Shown here piece by piece: positions 1 to 11,109 of a stretch of DNA of 64,000 bases. Every line of letters starts with the position of its first letter. The first letter of the stretch is position 1. The translations under genes and the position numbers were made by a program. Origin of the DNA: Luidia sarsii (Eukaryota > Echinodermata > Asteroidea > Paxillosida > Luidiidae); NCBI GenBank assembly GCA_949987565.1, contig OX465114.1, forward strand, positions 4,864,832 through 4,928,831. The letters run 5' to 3'. The notes beneath the pieces are model-generated. The model worked only from the letters and a program-made list of their open reading frames with translations. It was not told where the DNA came from and did not search any database.

Positions 1-119
1 CTAATAGTCTGTGGTGTGGACAAAGTGACTATTAGCTCTGTTAGTGTGATACTTTCGTTCACATTGGTCAGCTTGAAGAAAAGGCCTTATATCGTCGAAA
101 ACTGGTAACTGGAGGATAT
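1..119 (-). mobile_element. Family A inverted-repeat element, end fragment cut by window edge
   Basis: This is the reverse-oriented end of a repeat family seen four more times in the window (11772, 13057, 21096, 22921). The shared landmark is the ATATCGTCGAAAA block followed by a GGTAACTGGAGGATA end. The copy runs off the left edge, so its full length is unknown. No coding capacity is visible. It is assigned by direct comparison with the complete copies. Confidence 0.75.
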
Positions 120-607
120 ACTATGTAGTACTACTACTAGTACTAGTAGTACTAGGGAAGTTTAGGCATGGAGGTGTTGGGCCTAAACATTTAAGCATGT
201 TGCAAACTGTCTCACCGATTAGTCTAAATCTGAGTAACTTGGACCCGTCAAGTCAAGGTGACTTGTTGATTCCAAGTTACTCGGACTATGATTAGTCCGA
301 GTAAATTGTTAACAGTTGCCCTTTTTGAAATTTTGGAGGGGCCGGGTGACTGTAGCCTGTAATGTAGGATCCAAGGAAGTTAGTATACAAAATGGTTGAA
401 CAAACTTTTTAACTTTTTCGACTACTCCAACTGAAACCCCCAGATTTACCCCGAAAACACCTGTGAAACCGCCCCACGCACCCACCTTGGATTCAGTGAG
501 AACCACAGATTCCAATACTGGTCATTTGCTTTAAGTATGTGTTGGGAGGCGCTAGTCAAGAAATCACTCAAGACAAGGGTTCGGGATTGACCAGAGGTTT
601 TATTCGG

Positions 608-1552
608 CTGCAAGTTTTAGGCCCGAAGTGACGCGGCCAGCACACGGAGGCGAGAGTTGGCATCAAAATACATTTCAAATGACAATAATAAAGAAAATAA
701 AAGACAAGGGGAAATATCATAAGTAAACCATAAGTCAATATAGGCATACAGTAATATGCTTAGGCAGACTCGCATAACAAGGCAAAATAAAAAGTATTTT
801 CCGAAAATAATTAACAACCAAGTCAAGGGGTCCTATGGTTTATGCAAGGTCGCTATACACGCACGACGATAAATCAAACAATAAGAGGACTAGGTAAAGT
901 CTAATCTCGGTAAGCAAGAATAACGCCCCACACTTGGCTCCATCAAAGTTATTCTAGCAAGGGAGTATACACTCATAAAAGCCATATACTTCAGTGCAAC
1001 ACAGTTTTACAGCAAACCTGTACCTTCAGGAATTAGGTAGGCATAACCGACTCTTTATCTGCAACTTTGCAAAGCCCGCTTCAATAGAAATTACAGACTC
1101 TACACACTTATACAATATAGGGGCGCCATTAACGACTAAGTACCGAGCTTACAGATGACTGTAGAAGGACTGAATTCCAAAGGTAATTAAATAAACTCAT
1201 CTGGGGATCATATTACAGTTGACGAAAATAATTGCAGGACAAAGGTGGGCGAGATTATACAATAGGACTAGGACTTAAAGTTTTAACATTATACGGAGAG
1301 TACTAGGATCGCCTGGTTGCTAGGCACAGTGCCATGTTGGAAGCGCATATTTACCAACTTTTTAAAAGATGATAAACCACACAAACAAAATGATGGATCA
1401 CTACAAAGTAGTATTCAATATATTCTATGGGCCTTCCGGTAGATGCTTGCCGGCTTATAAAAGAAAACTAAAGGGGAGAAAAAGGTGAAAAGTTACCTGC
1501 AAGTTTTAGGCCCGAAGTGACGCGGCCAGCACACGGAGGCGAGAGTTGGCAT
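608..1552. repeat. 833 bp segment flanked by perfect 56 bp direct repeats
   Basis: The 56 bases at 608-663 recur without a mismatch at 1497-1552. The enclosed 833 bp (664-1496) has no long ORF, no terminal inverted repeats and no poly-A or LTR-like ends that I can see. The arrangement looks like an insertion with an unusually long target duplication. It could also be a duplication that arose by repair or recombination. Confidence 0.7.
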
Positions 1553-1892
1553 AACCCACCCCCGGCGCGAGAGGGCGCACTTCGGGCTCTGTAGAGGATT
1601 GGCATCGAAGAGGCTGGAGCGCACTTACCGGGCTCGACAGTGTCCCCACATCTGTATTCACCTTTGTGATAAAAGGAGAAATTTCCCCTCAATTGATCTA
1701 AGATGTCTCTCCCGTCCCAAAAGCCAAAATTAGGCTGCCCACTGCCCTTTTTTTATATCAAACAGAACCAGTAAATGCGAAACTATGACATTCTGACAGG
1801 TCCGGGAGTGCAGTGGCCAGTGGGTCTGTGTGAGTGTGTGCGGTCCAATGGCCAGGAAACAGTTGCGGGGCCTCAACGCATGTATGTGTGTG

Positions 1893-3225
1893 CACGTAAC
1901 CCGGAAAACCGACACAATGTGGGGAAAACTAGCAAACAACCTAAATAAAAAGCAAAAAACATCCAGGAGAAAACGCAGGGTATTCTGAAAAAAATAAATT
2001 GCAACGCTATCTTGGCTCATGGAAGAAAAAAATCACTAGTGCTACTTTATTCAACTTAAAACAAAAATTTAAAAAAAAAGTTCCAAAAAAATGAAATGAC
2101 TCAACCAAACACGACCCGATTAACTTAATTTAACCTAAAAAATCCTATGAAAACAAAATCCAACTGACACGTTCCATGACCAAACCAACCAATGACCAAG
2201 AACCTTAGACTCAGGCCTTTTTAAACCAATTGACCAAATCCAGACCTAACCTAAACAACAACGCTGTGGCTATTGTTACGGCAGCCGTAACGCAACTTCT
2301 ATTTTCTATAGTTACGGCACTGCAACTGCGCAAGCGCGAGGACATGTCAGATTTTGTATTGTTGCATGGGGTATAAACCCCACATGCACAGGCTAGGCAG
2401 CGCCGCCTCAAGCTCAGTACCATAAGAAACATGGCAAATTCTCTAGCTGTAGGCACATAATTTGCTTGTCTTGAAGCAATATCCCTGTCATTATCGGAAT
2501 GCAAAAAGGCGTCTTTTAGTCAATCATTTATAGAAGATTCTCTCCCACTGTGAGATCGGCAAAAAAACGGGTCCCTAACAAAGTCGTCAGCGATGCACTG
2601 TACATGTACTACGATGTCGACTTCGCGTGCGTGCATGTGACGGCAGAAAATACGAGAAGTCATTCGATTTTAGGGAGGTTTAAAAGACCACTATACAAAT
2701 TATAAAACTATTGTTCCTATAAATCAACGTTGTAATTTTCTTTAATCAAACAGTGGCAACAAATAATGATGAATGTATCATGCAAATGCAACAAATCAAG
2801 ATCAAGCACTGCGGCAGCGTCGGCAGCTAACATCGCGTTTCCAAAGTAGTCAGTGTACACGTTTGATCTGGTATGTCCTCGCGCTTGCGGAGTTGCAGTG
2901 CCGTAACTATAGAAAATGGAAGTTGCGTTACGGCTGCCGTAACAATAGCCACAGCGAAACAACAAAGTGACCAAACCAAGAGATAGACCAAACCATGAAA
3001 TATAACCCAATACAACATAACTCTATATATCAAAACAGCAGAAAGGAGTATACAACACAGCACTCAATGGGATGAAGCTCAAAGGGTACAACGAAAGTAA
3101 CCGAGCCACTCTGCAGACCAAACTTTCAGGGCTTGAGATCTCCAAAATGGGTCTTCATCCTCCACTGCCAGTCTGCAAACTGGAGGGCCTACACATGTAC
3201 TGTACAGGACATGGTTCTACTGAAA
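1893..3225 (+). mobile_element. Family D repeat, copy 1, containing a nested inverted-repeat element
   Basis: The sequence from the GTAACCCGGAAAACC block to the TACAGGACATGG block is repeated in the same orientation at 11110-11770 plus 12794-12830. Copy 1 is interrupted by the element at 2262-2956. Copy 2 is uninterrupted there, but carries a family A insertion near its end. Each copy therefore shows the empty site of the other's insertion. No protein is recognisable, and the boundaries are approximate. Confidence 0.75.
2262..2956. mobile_element. 695 bp non-autonomous terminal-inverted-repeat transposon with 9 bp target duplication
   Basis: The ends, starting CGCTGTGGCTATTGTTACGG, are inverted repeats of about 85-90 bp (2262-2349 against 2871-2956). 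The element is flanked by AAACAACAA at 2253-2261 and 2957-2965. The related family D copy near 11479-11490 has a single AAACAACAA and no insert, which confirms the boundaries. A 9 bp duplication with long inverted repeats fits Mutator-like elements. That assignment is inference, because no transposase is present. Confidence 0.9.
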
Positions 3226-3392
3226 CTGGCCTTAATCACTCAGTCTCACACCTTAATTAAGTCTACATTTCCCAGCTGCTGTGTTGGGCACCAAGCCACC
3301 AATACAGGGTGCATTGTTCCTCCCAAAAAGCTAATCCTTGATCTTATCTCTACTGGCAAACAGTCAAGGGAAGGGGCAAACTATAGCCCATT

Positions 3393-4996
3393 TAAAGCCC
3401 ATTTCACACACAAACCGAAAAACTAGGGTCCTTGGTTACAACATGGAGGAATAATTCCTCCATGGTTACAAGCGCCAGTTGTCTGTCACCTAGGTCGTTA
3501 GCGATCACGAAGCGAGCTTACACACACAACGCTGTCACCAAAACACCAACGTCCCCCGTTTCGGAACTTTACGTGCACTCAGTAAGTGTGCAATGATTAG
3601 TAGACTTCTGCCGGCGCAGCCCTTACACTTATTATCTGTTGAGTTGTTTTCTAACAAATAACTAATGTTTATTACAGTTATACTAGCGATGTTTTAAGTT
3701 TCGCGGTCAACCAAAGTGTATTTTCTAGAATTCTAGAAAATTTGAGAAGGAATTTTTCATTCATTTCTTGAGATATTGGAAGTTGAACATTGCAAAATTG
3801 TACCCTCAAATTGAAGCCTGTGTTCCCCTTCTTTCTATTCATACCACTATTCATACCACAATAGTAACAAAGGGAATAATATTAAACTACGCGGAAACAA
3901 CATTCGGAGACAAACGATGAGTAGCGTATTACTATTATTTTGTTTGTTATGACCGATTTCCCTTCGCGACGTTAGCGAGGTTGGCAAGTCTAGGTGTGGT
4001 TTCCGCCTCTAGGTAAAGCCATAGTGACACTACAGGAGCAGTAGGGCCGAAACCAGCCTACGCGCGGCACATGTGACATGACACAACACGTCTTTGCACA
4101 AACTGTATACTGCACAGTGCACGTGCACAGCGACCGCATGGCTGCATACGAGTTACGACTACGATCATGCTGCGCTATATAGGCTCAAGCCTGATCGGAA
4201 CTCGGTTACGCTACAAAAAAAAGTACAATTTATTTTACTACCGAAACCATGATATAGATTGGGATAATAATGGGGTGAACACAGTGCCGGTCAGAAGCAT
4301 TGTTTTTCACAAGGAGTGGTGGACGGAGATTACCCGTGGTGGTCAGCCCCGTCCGCCCGCCGACCAGCGCAGCTATAACACTGGTTCCAAACATAAACAC
4401 GCGCAGTGCGCATGCCCAGTGTCCCTGCCAAAACCAGGGTCCGTGGTTATGAACACTGTTCACGTTTCACACACACGATCACGGCGATTTTGACAATGGT
4501 GTGAAATTTTGTAGGAGGTCTGGACCTCAGAGATCAAAAACCAAGGTCCCTGGCGATTTGTTTCGCAAGGGTCACTTGCACACACCACAGATTTGCGATT
4601 TCATGACATGGTTGCGATTTCATCGCCAGGGACCTCGGCGATTTCGTCTAGTGTGCAACGGGCTTTACATGAGAGCTGTAAACAGGGGTCCCTTGTGAAG
4701 GAATTGCATAGATGTCAAGAACACACGGATACATGTACCTTGTCGTGTAAAAGTGTATCTATATCACCAGACCGCAAGGATCCCTTGCGAATCTTGACAG
4801 GGATCGAGTCTCGAGACCTCCTCCAAAATTTCGCATCAATGCGAAATCCTTGCGATAAACACAGAGATAGGTCGTGTAAATGCACCCATGCGACGTTCGT
4901 AAGGATATTCGTTGGCGCATCACGGAGAAGTATGCGTTGATATTTCCATGAGGAGCAAACGAACGATCAACAATGTCATCAAGGCAACAAAATAAT
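3393..4996 (-). mobile_element. Family C repeat (about 1.6 kb), copy 1
   Basis: The whole stretch is the reverse complement of 25212-26823, with small indels. It runs from the TAAAGCCCATTTCACACAC end to the CAACAAAATAATT end. No transposase or RT is recognisable, and several short ORFs are chance. Copy 1 lacks about 100 bp found in copy 2 (around 26405-26515); short AAAATTG homology at the junction suggests a deletion in copy 1. Copy 1 has no obvious flanking duplication. Confidence 0.85.
3434..3470. repeat. Palindromic 23 bp insert with 7 bp flanking duplication
   Basis: The segment CATGGAGGAATAATTCCTCC is a near-perfect palindrome lying between two GGTTACA repeats (3434-3440 and 3464-3470). 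The matching place in family C copy 2 (about 26780-26790) has only one GGTTACA and no palindrome. A similar palindrome sits at 18660-18698. Confidence 0.75.
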
Positions 4997-5277
4997 TGAC
5001 GATGAAAATGAATCCTGTGCGACCCGCAAGCATGGTACACGATTGGCCTCGTTACGTTGTGTACTGGAAGTGAGATCGACGTTTTTTTTGTGTGCTAACT
5101 TCAATGTCTGCACCTGGCCCCAGCATTGCAATAAAATGTTACATGGAGGAACAAACACCAGACTCAATCATGCCGAGGGTTTCACGCCCGATCATGTTTG
5201 GATCGAAACGTTCGTTCGAAAACTTGCGCAACACTGCGACTGTGAAGCTAGTTAGTTGTGTGCACTGTACGGACGTA

Positions 5278-5370
5278 CACATGTACATGTACATGTACAT
5301 GTACATGTACATGTACATTGTACATGTACATGTACATACATGTCCATGTACATACATGTCCATGTATTAT
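5278..5370. repeat. ACATGT microsatellite
   Basis: A run of self-complementary ACATGT/GTACAT hexamers fills this stretch and becomes irregular toward the right end. It explains the tyrosine/methionine- and histidine/valine-rich open frames on both strands here, which are not genes. Confidence 0.95.
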
Positions 5371-5789
5371 TTACAGTCCGAGGCTGCGTGCCTGCATGCA
5401 CGTGCTGGGTGCGGAGGAGTGCGCGCGCAGCTTGCTACTGTTAGCCAACTGTACCTTACTTCGTGCGCAATAATTATTGTTCTTGAAAACTGCCATCATG
5501 ATCGTAATGTCAATCAGACAATTCGCAACGCGGGCGCTTAGCTGAGAGCAACACTAGTAAACGTATGCCTCCGTGTAAATAATAGCGCAGTACCAGCGAT
5601 ACAATAATAACCTCTGACCTCGCCTCCAAATACGGTGAAGCAAGGGACGTTTGCGACCGCGCTGCGTTGTACCGTGTAAATGTCTGCGATCAATTCGCAA
5701 ACGACCATTGCGCCAGAGTCCAGACACCCGGCGCCAATTTTCGCAGACATGCATTTTCAGTGCTCGTGTAAAAAGGCCTTAAGGGGTCG

Positions 5790-6020
5790 TTCAGACACCG
5801 TAGATAAGGCCTTTTCACACTATGAATATGCAACACGTGTTGAAACTTACACGGGTCCGACATGGGTCAGACCCGTGTTGAATTCAACACGGGTCACTCT
5901 CGCCGCTGTTTCACACTACGCAACACCACACCGGCATTTTCTCAACCCGTGTAATGTTTTGACCCGTGTAATGCGTGATCGTTTCACACTACACACGGCA
6001 TCGAACTTTCAACACGGGTC
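5790..6020. other. Degraded short-repeat region with CAACACGGGT motifs
   Basis: Copies of CAACACGGGT and its complement ACCCGTGTTG recur in both orientations, together with TTTCACACTA blocks. The clustering of short inverted motifs resembles the subterminal part of a small non-autonomous transposon. Ends and target duplication could not be fixed. Confidence 0.4.
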
Positions 6021-6345
6021 CAATCTGAAAAACCCCATAATGCATGCAATGCCGTGCATGCAACAACAATACACTGTCTGCACAGCTGGAGTCATGGCAT
6101 CCACGGGCAACCTTGGCTCTCTCAGGAAGATGAGATAAAATGGTGTAAATCCTGTCGTCTCGTGTCGTGAGTTGTTGTAGGCATAAGTCATTGCACTTAG
6201 ATGCGTTGCCCAGTTCGGTTTCTGGTGAGGTTCTAGAGTTCGTAGCATGGACAAAAGGGTGCGGATAAATCTCTCAACCATCTTGTTTCCCTGAGGATGG
6301 TACAGTGATGTCCTGCTATTCTGAACCCCAAGCAGTTGGAGACAT
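6009..6345 (-). pseudogene. Ty3/gypsy-type integrase fragment
   Basis: The minus-strand translation carries the end of a retroviral-type integrase core. It contains HPQGNKMVERFIRTLL, which holds the catalytic glutamate of the D,D-35-E triad, followed by the WATHLSAMTYAYNNSRHETTGFTPF stretch (split here: WATHLSAMTYAYNN, then TTGFTPFYLIF) typical of gypsy elements. The two catalytic aspartates, the RT and any LTRs are absent, and the frame runs out in unrelated sequence near 6060. It is a relic with no activity expected. Confidence 0.85.
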
Positions 6346-6453
6346 TATAGGAGAGGAGACATTATTGCACAGGAGACATTATAGACAATATCAAAGCATG
6401 GGAATGAGAAGTTAAACTACAATAAATCAATAATTTTTAAGAAAAAATTGTTC

Positions 6454-7769
6454 TTACAGTCCAAGATTCTTAGTCACTTCTAATCTCTTTTCAAGAGAGT
6501 CTTCTATATAACCATCTTTACTCTCATCCCATTTCCAGCGCCCGTGTCTCTTTAGACAGCGCTCTGCTACCTCATTGTTGGCCGCAGCCGTAACTCCTCC
6601 CGCTCTAAGGGAATGTAACCCTAGATTAAGGTTGGGTGCTACTGAAGATAACATCTTAATAATACATTCTCTCGCTCTAGTATAGCTTAACATTTTATCT
6701 TTAGAAATTAATTTACAACCTTTCTTTGATCTAACAACGGGTGTAAACAAAAAAGCTGAGGTTGTACAATCTACACATGCAGCCGTCATATATCTTGTCA
6801 ACATTTTATAAGGGCATGCCGCGGTAAAACCTTTAGAAATTACCACTTCTTTACCAAAACGATATTGATCTGTCTTGCTCTTCTTTATCGCAACAGTGAA
6901 GTGATCACTAGACAAAGTAATATCAGTACAGCGTAGAGAACTCAATTACAGTGTAATTGAACCTCAAGAAACCTGCAAATGCTAACGATATCATACATAA
7001 GTCTCTGATAACCAGTAAATCTGTTTCCCCGGAAAAACGACCGCAAAGCTCGACTATCATATCGGATGTAACTACATCTTTTTTCTGTGTCCTGTGCCCT
7101 GTTGCACGTTTAGCTGATTCGTGAAGGTTTTTTACAAATGAGTTATTTGTTGGGTCGACTAAACCGTTCATCTCGTGGGCCCATTTAATACTGTTAATAG
7201 CTGCTGCCATGACGTGATGAGAAGCACCCGAGTCAAGAAGCTCCATCAGATACACGGCTATGATGGAAAAGACTTGAAGGTTTGCATGGTGGAAACAATT
7301 ATTATTAATTGGTTTGCGGTGACACCATTTTTATCATCTCTTTTGAGACTGAGTGTGGCTCTGAAAAGAGCCGGTGACTCAACGTTTCGAGCAGTGTGTA
7401 CTCTGCTCGTGGTCAGGAGACTGCTGACGACGAGCAGAGTACACACTGCTCGAAACGTTGAGTCACCGGCTCTTTTCAGAGTCACACTCAGTCTCAAAAG
7501 AGATGATAAACATGGTGTCACCACAAACCAATTAATAATAACGGCTATGATGATTGGCTGGGCTGGTAATGGGGTGTACATACATAGCTGCTCCTGGCAC
7601 AAAAGCTCTGCCATTTCTTGAAACTTCTGATGTACTTCCTGACCGTAGCGTCACTCTTGGAAGCAATCAAGCGTTGACACATCCAGTCTGCTAGGTTGTC
7701 GTCCACCACTCCAACTGTCTCCAAAGCTGCGGAGACGTTACCCCTCAATCCTATCTCTGTTGGAAACAA
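6454..7769 (-). pseudogene. Tyrosine recombinase of the DIRS element (frameshifted, interrupted)
   Basis: The N-terminal SAM-like part (DNLADWMCQRLIASKSDATV) is at 7769-7545. The catalytic part resumes at about 7253. The FAGFLRF block supplies the first arginine; LGLHSLRAGG holds HxxR; KRHGRWK supplies the second His/Trp position; and KDGYIED carries the presumed nucleophilic tyrosine. The catalytic set is therefore still legible. However, the gene is split by the fold-back insert at 7254-7552 and frameshifted near 6935. In intact elements this enzyme integrates a circular DNA intermediate. Confidence 0.88.
7254..7552. mobile_element. Fold-back (hairpin) element inserted in the recombinase gene
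   Basis: Two arms of about 118 bp, AATTGGTTTGCGGTGACACC through CGAGCAGTGTGTACTCTGCT and the reverse complement, surround a short loop near 7420. The insert lies between direct repeats ACGGCTATGATG at 7254-7265 and 7541-7552. Related sequence (AGGTTTGCATGGTG and GGTTTGCGGTGACGCCATG) occurs at 17039-17090. It carries no protein and is a non-autonomous element of unknown class. Confidence 0.85.
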
Positions 7770-7825
7770 TTAACACAAATAATGTCACGATACTTCCTTC
7801 CAGCAATCACAGTGATACTGCATGT

Positions 7826-10082
7826 TCAGAAAACTAACTTCAAAGCGATCAGCTTGAATTTCAATGGCTCGTCTGAAAATATGCCATTACTACCCTGACC
7901 TTTGAGGATCACCTGCTTTTGTGGTAGTATAAAACTCTTTTCTACGAATGGCTTGAAATCTGTACTTTCCGTTACCAGAAATGGCCAAAACTGTGCCGAT
8001 TCCCACATCGGAACAATCAAGGTACCTTTAGCTTTCTCGATTTGCATCTTTGTCAAGACTCTCAAAATTAATCTTGGTGGGGGTACTAACCAGTTAACCT
8101 CCTTCTCCCACCTCTGACCAAAACCATCTACTCCCTCTGTTCCTGGGCACCACCATCTTGAGTTAAATCTATCGCACTGTTTATTCAAGTTTGACGCAAA
8201 CCTATCCACACTGCGGTCCCCATTCTTTGTCAAACAATCTATATATCCATGATTGGATTTTCCAATCATCACTGTCTGTGGTTCGACTTAATAAATCTGC
8301 TTTGGTATTGTTGTTTCTTCGAATCCTCTCTGGTTTAAGAATTATACGGTTCTTTTCACAAAAGTTATTAACGTTCAAAGAGATGTCTTGTAAGCTAGGC
8401 TTTTTACTTCCATGGTTCAACACATGTTTATAATTTTTGTTATCAGTGAAACATCTGACTCTTCTACTCTTTAACAAACTCTCTTTACTTTTAAGCACTC
8501 TGTGTACTGCTTCTAATTCTCTCCAAGTGGAGCTTCTTAAGATTCTTCTTTGTCCCATGATCCTTTTACTTCACTGCCCTCAACCGACTGATTCTCTTCC
8601 AGGAGAATTGCCTTACCGCTCCCGATGACAACGGAAACGTCGTTGTGACCTGTCAAGGTTCCCACACAAAGGGATTTGGTACTGCCTGTACCACGTCCGA
8701 CAATGGTTGAAACCCCGCCTTCAGTTAAGGCTCCCGCACAAAGGGAATCGACATCAATGTCGTTGGTACTTACGCCCTGACCAAGGGATACATAACCACC
8801 GTAACCCACAGTGGATGCATCGCTGAACACTTGCATTTCACACGAATCTAAGGTTTGGATTCTTTATCCCTTGTCATTTAAGGTCTGCACCGAGCGTTTC
8901 CAAAATTTAAAGCCTCATCTAGTGCTTGATCAGTGAACAATACTGGTGCATTCCAACTTGCTCGAGTATCAATACAGCGATACAGTGCTCTGGTTTTGAG
9001 TCTAACCACTCTACCAATTGAATGCGCAAGGGAAATTATTTGACCGACTAATGCAGCTAGAAACCTCACGGGAACCAGTCTACTTTTACTGGTGTTCACT
9101 TGGTAAATCAAGGAAGACAGGCCGAGAATAACTCTGTCTATTCTATCTGACGTAGCGTGCAATACACCTATGTCCGTGCGCCAAATGAACCTTAACCAGG
9201 TCATGCTCTGTGAAGGATTCCATTCACATTTATCATGAGCAATCAAGAAACCCAAATCCTGCAAGGACAATTTAACAGTGTTGCTCAGCTGCTTGGCTTG
9301 TTGAAAGCTTGAGCTTCCTCCTAAACCGTCATCTAAATACATGATCACTTTATGACCTTGGGATCTCCAGTGATTTACAATAACTCTTGTCACTTTTTTG
9401 TAAATTTAGAATGGCGCCGTAGCCAATCCAAAAGGAAGAACGTTAAACTGATAGAAAACCTGTTTATTGTCGTAATTCCATGAGAAACCTAGGAATTTTC
9501 TGGATCTCTAAAAATCTCTATGTGGTGATAGGCGGATTTTTAATCACAATTAAACAAGAAGTCACCTGTATAACAAGAAGTCACCTGTTTGATACAGTCA
9601 CCTGTATCGAACATTTGCTTCGCGACTGCTACCTCTTCATACTTGAATTTGAACATAGCCAAGTAAGAGTTAATATTACTGCAATCTAGAACCAATCTCT
9701 GTTTTCCTTTCTTGCTGAATGCCACTGTTAAAGGGTTAACGATGTAAGGCTGTGAATTAGATTCTGATAGTGATACGCATCCTTTTTTGAGTAATTTCAG
9801 TATTTCATCAACAACAAACGAAGCGTTCTCTCTTGCAGATTTGTTATTGTCTGAATTTTTAGCCTCTGGCATAGCTCTGAATGGCAGTTTATATCTTTCC
9901 TTAAATACACTTCTGATAAATGGATTAACATTGAGCTTGTCCCAATGCCCCAAGGCATCGTGTAACCTTCCAACTGGAGAAATTTGATCCGCACTCTCAA
10001 GGCTATCTAAACCGTTAGCAGATTGCAACTTTGTGTCGTTCTTTCTTATCACCAATTCATCTTGTACAATTATGCTATTCAT
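7826..10082 (-). pseudogene. Reverse transcriptase and RNase H polyprotein of the DIRS element
   Basis: RT fingers are visible near 9710 (KGKQRLVLDCSNINSYLA). The FNVLPFGLATAPF block is near 9430, and the catalytic box IMYLDDGLGG is near 9335, so the YxDD aspartates are retained. RNase H follows, with FSDASTVGYGGY (8825), STWRELEAVHRV (8530), FTDNKNYKHVL (8450) and NNNTKADLLSR (8300). The DIRS-specific C-terminal region (RWWCPGTEGVDGFGQRWE) is at about 8160. The reading frame is broken between 9540 and 9393, near 8836 and near 8202. A local duplication of AACAAGAAGTCACCTGT at 9552-9590 also disrupts it. Confidence 0.87.
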
Positions 10083-10109
10083 GCCTTCTACCTAAAAACT
10101 CAAAAACAC

Positions 10110-10833
10110 TTATCTTATCTGTGTTGGCAGCGTCCGCCCTGTGAGTACACTCGTACTTCTAGTGGCCAGCTTGACCGCACCCAAAACAAAGGCCTGGCTT
10201 GCCCTTGCCGTATGTGGTTGTGCGAGGTGCCGTTGATGGTGAGACCCCGACGTGCGCTGCTCCGATGGCCATGAAGAAAATTTGGTAGTTTTCCTACCTT
10301 TCTTTGCCCATTCAATCTTGAGCTTCTTCGATGCCCTGGCTTCGGCTCTGTACATCTTCTTTTCGTCGTCTGAGTCCGAACCAAGTGGGTTAGCTTCATA
10401 CTCCGTTACTATTCTCCATCCTAGTTCTGATGCATCTGCCATCCTGATTAGTTTTTGTCTGTGGTTTATTAACTCAATACCTTCAGATATATATGTCTTT
10501 AAATGCTTGCTGGATGTTAGCCTTGTCTTCCAAATGTGATTCTGCGTCCCTCAGCTTGCTTGCCACCTTGACGTTAAACTTAAACTGATCTTCACAGCTC
10601 TTGCGTTTGAAGGTGTAGCCGTCATTGGCAAAGATACTGCCTTGTATTTTTGTGAGTTGGCTGTCCGATATTTGCTTCTGACTACTGCTTATTTGGCTCT
10701 CGAAAGAAGAAAGCTTAGATGATATTAGACCGTCAATCTTATCCAACAGGGCAGACTGTGAACTGGCCATTGCCTGCCTGACTCGGTTATCGATGAAGTT
10801 AGCGTTGGCTTGTAGCTGCTGTTCCGCCATCAC
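10110..10833 (-). pseudogene. Gag-like first ORF of the DIRS element
   Basis: The N-terminal half (10833-10483) begins with an ATG and is rich in Gln, Ser and Lys (QANANFIDNRVRQAMASSQS), with a likely coiled coil. After a frame break the C-terminal half (10442-10110, MADASELGWRIVTEYEANPL) carries a basic K/R-rich tract. Position upstream of the RT and composition suggest a structural Gag-like protein, as in other DIRS elements. No zinc knuckle is visible. Confidence 0.6.
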
Positions 10834-11109
10834 GAAGAAATGCGTGTGTCTCGTATGGAGTGCTTGCTAGAACTGATCTGAATACTCCTTTCTTCCCCTA
10901 TTTAAACCCACTGACGTCCTCCTCACCTGCAATGCGTTGCAGAATTCCTAAGACAATTATTTCCCGCTATTCTTCGAAACGTGGGAAATGTATATTCCCA
11001 AAACCAAGACACCTACAAAAATGACCACCTTTGACCTGACCAGAATACCAAGCTAAGTCTAAAAAGACAGCATATTCCTTGCCCGGATTCTCCACCAAAG
11101 TTTTTAAAA

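Larger units (their letters stand above)
6454..10850 (-). mobile_element. Decayed DIRS-like tyrosine-recombinase retrotransposon
   Basis: Read on the minus strand, the order is a gag-like ORF (10833-10110), reverse transcriptase and RNase H (10082-7826), then a tyrosine recombinase (7769-6454). That gene order, with a tyrosine recombinase in place of a DDE integrase, defines DIRS-type elements. Frames are broken in several places, and a 275 bp fold-back element has inserted into the recombinase. Terminal repeats could not be identified with certainty. A TATTTAAA box near 10900 could belong to the element's promoter. Confidence 0.88.

Noticed and set aside
4167..4940. Protein-coding genes in family C
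   Set aside because: The ORFs are not conserved in frame between the two copies.
5139..5541. Overlapping ORFs on both strands with Met-Tyr and His-Val runs
   Set aside because: They are translations of the self-complementary ACATGT microsatellite.
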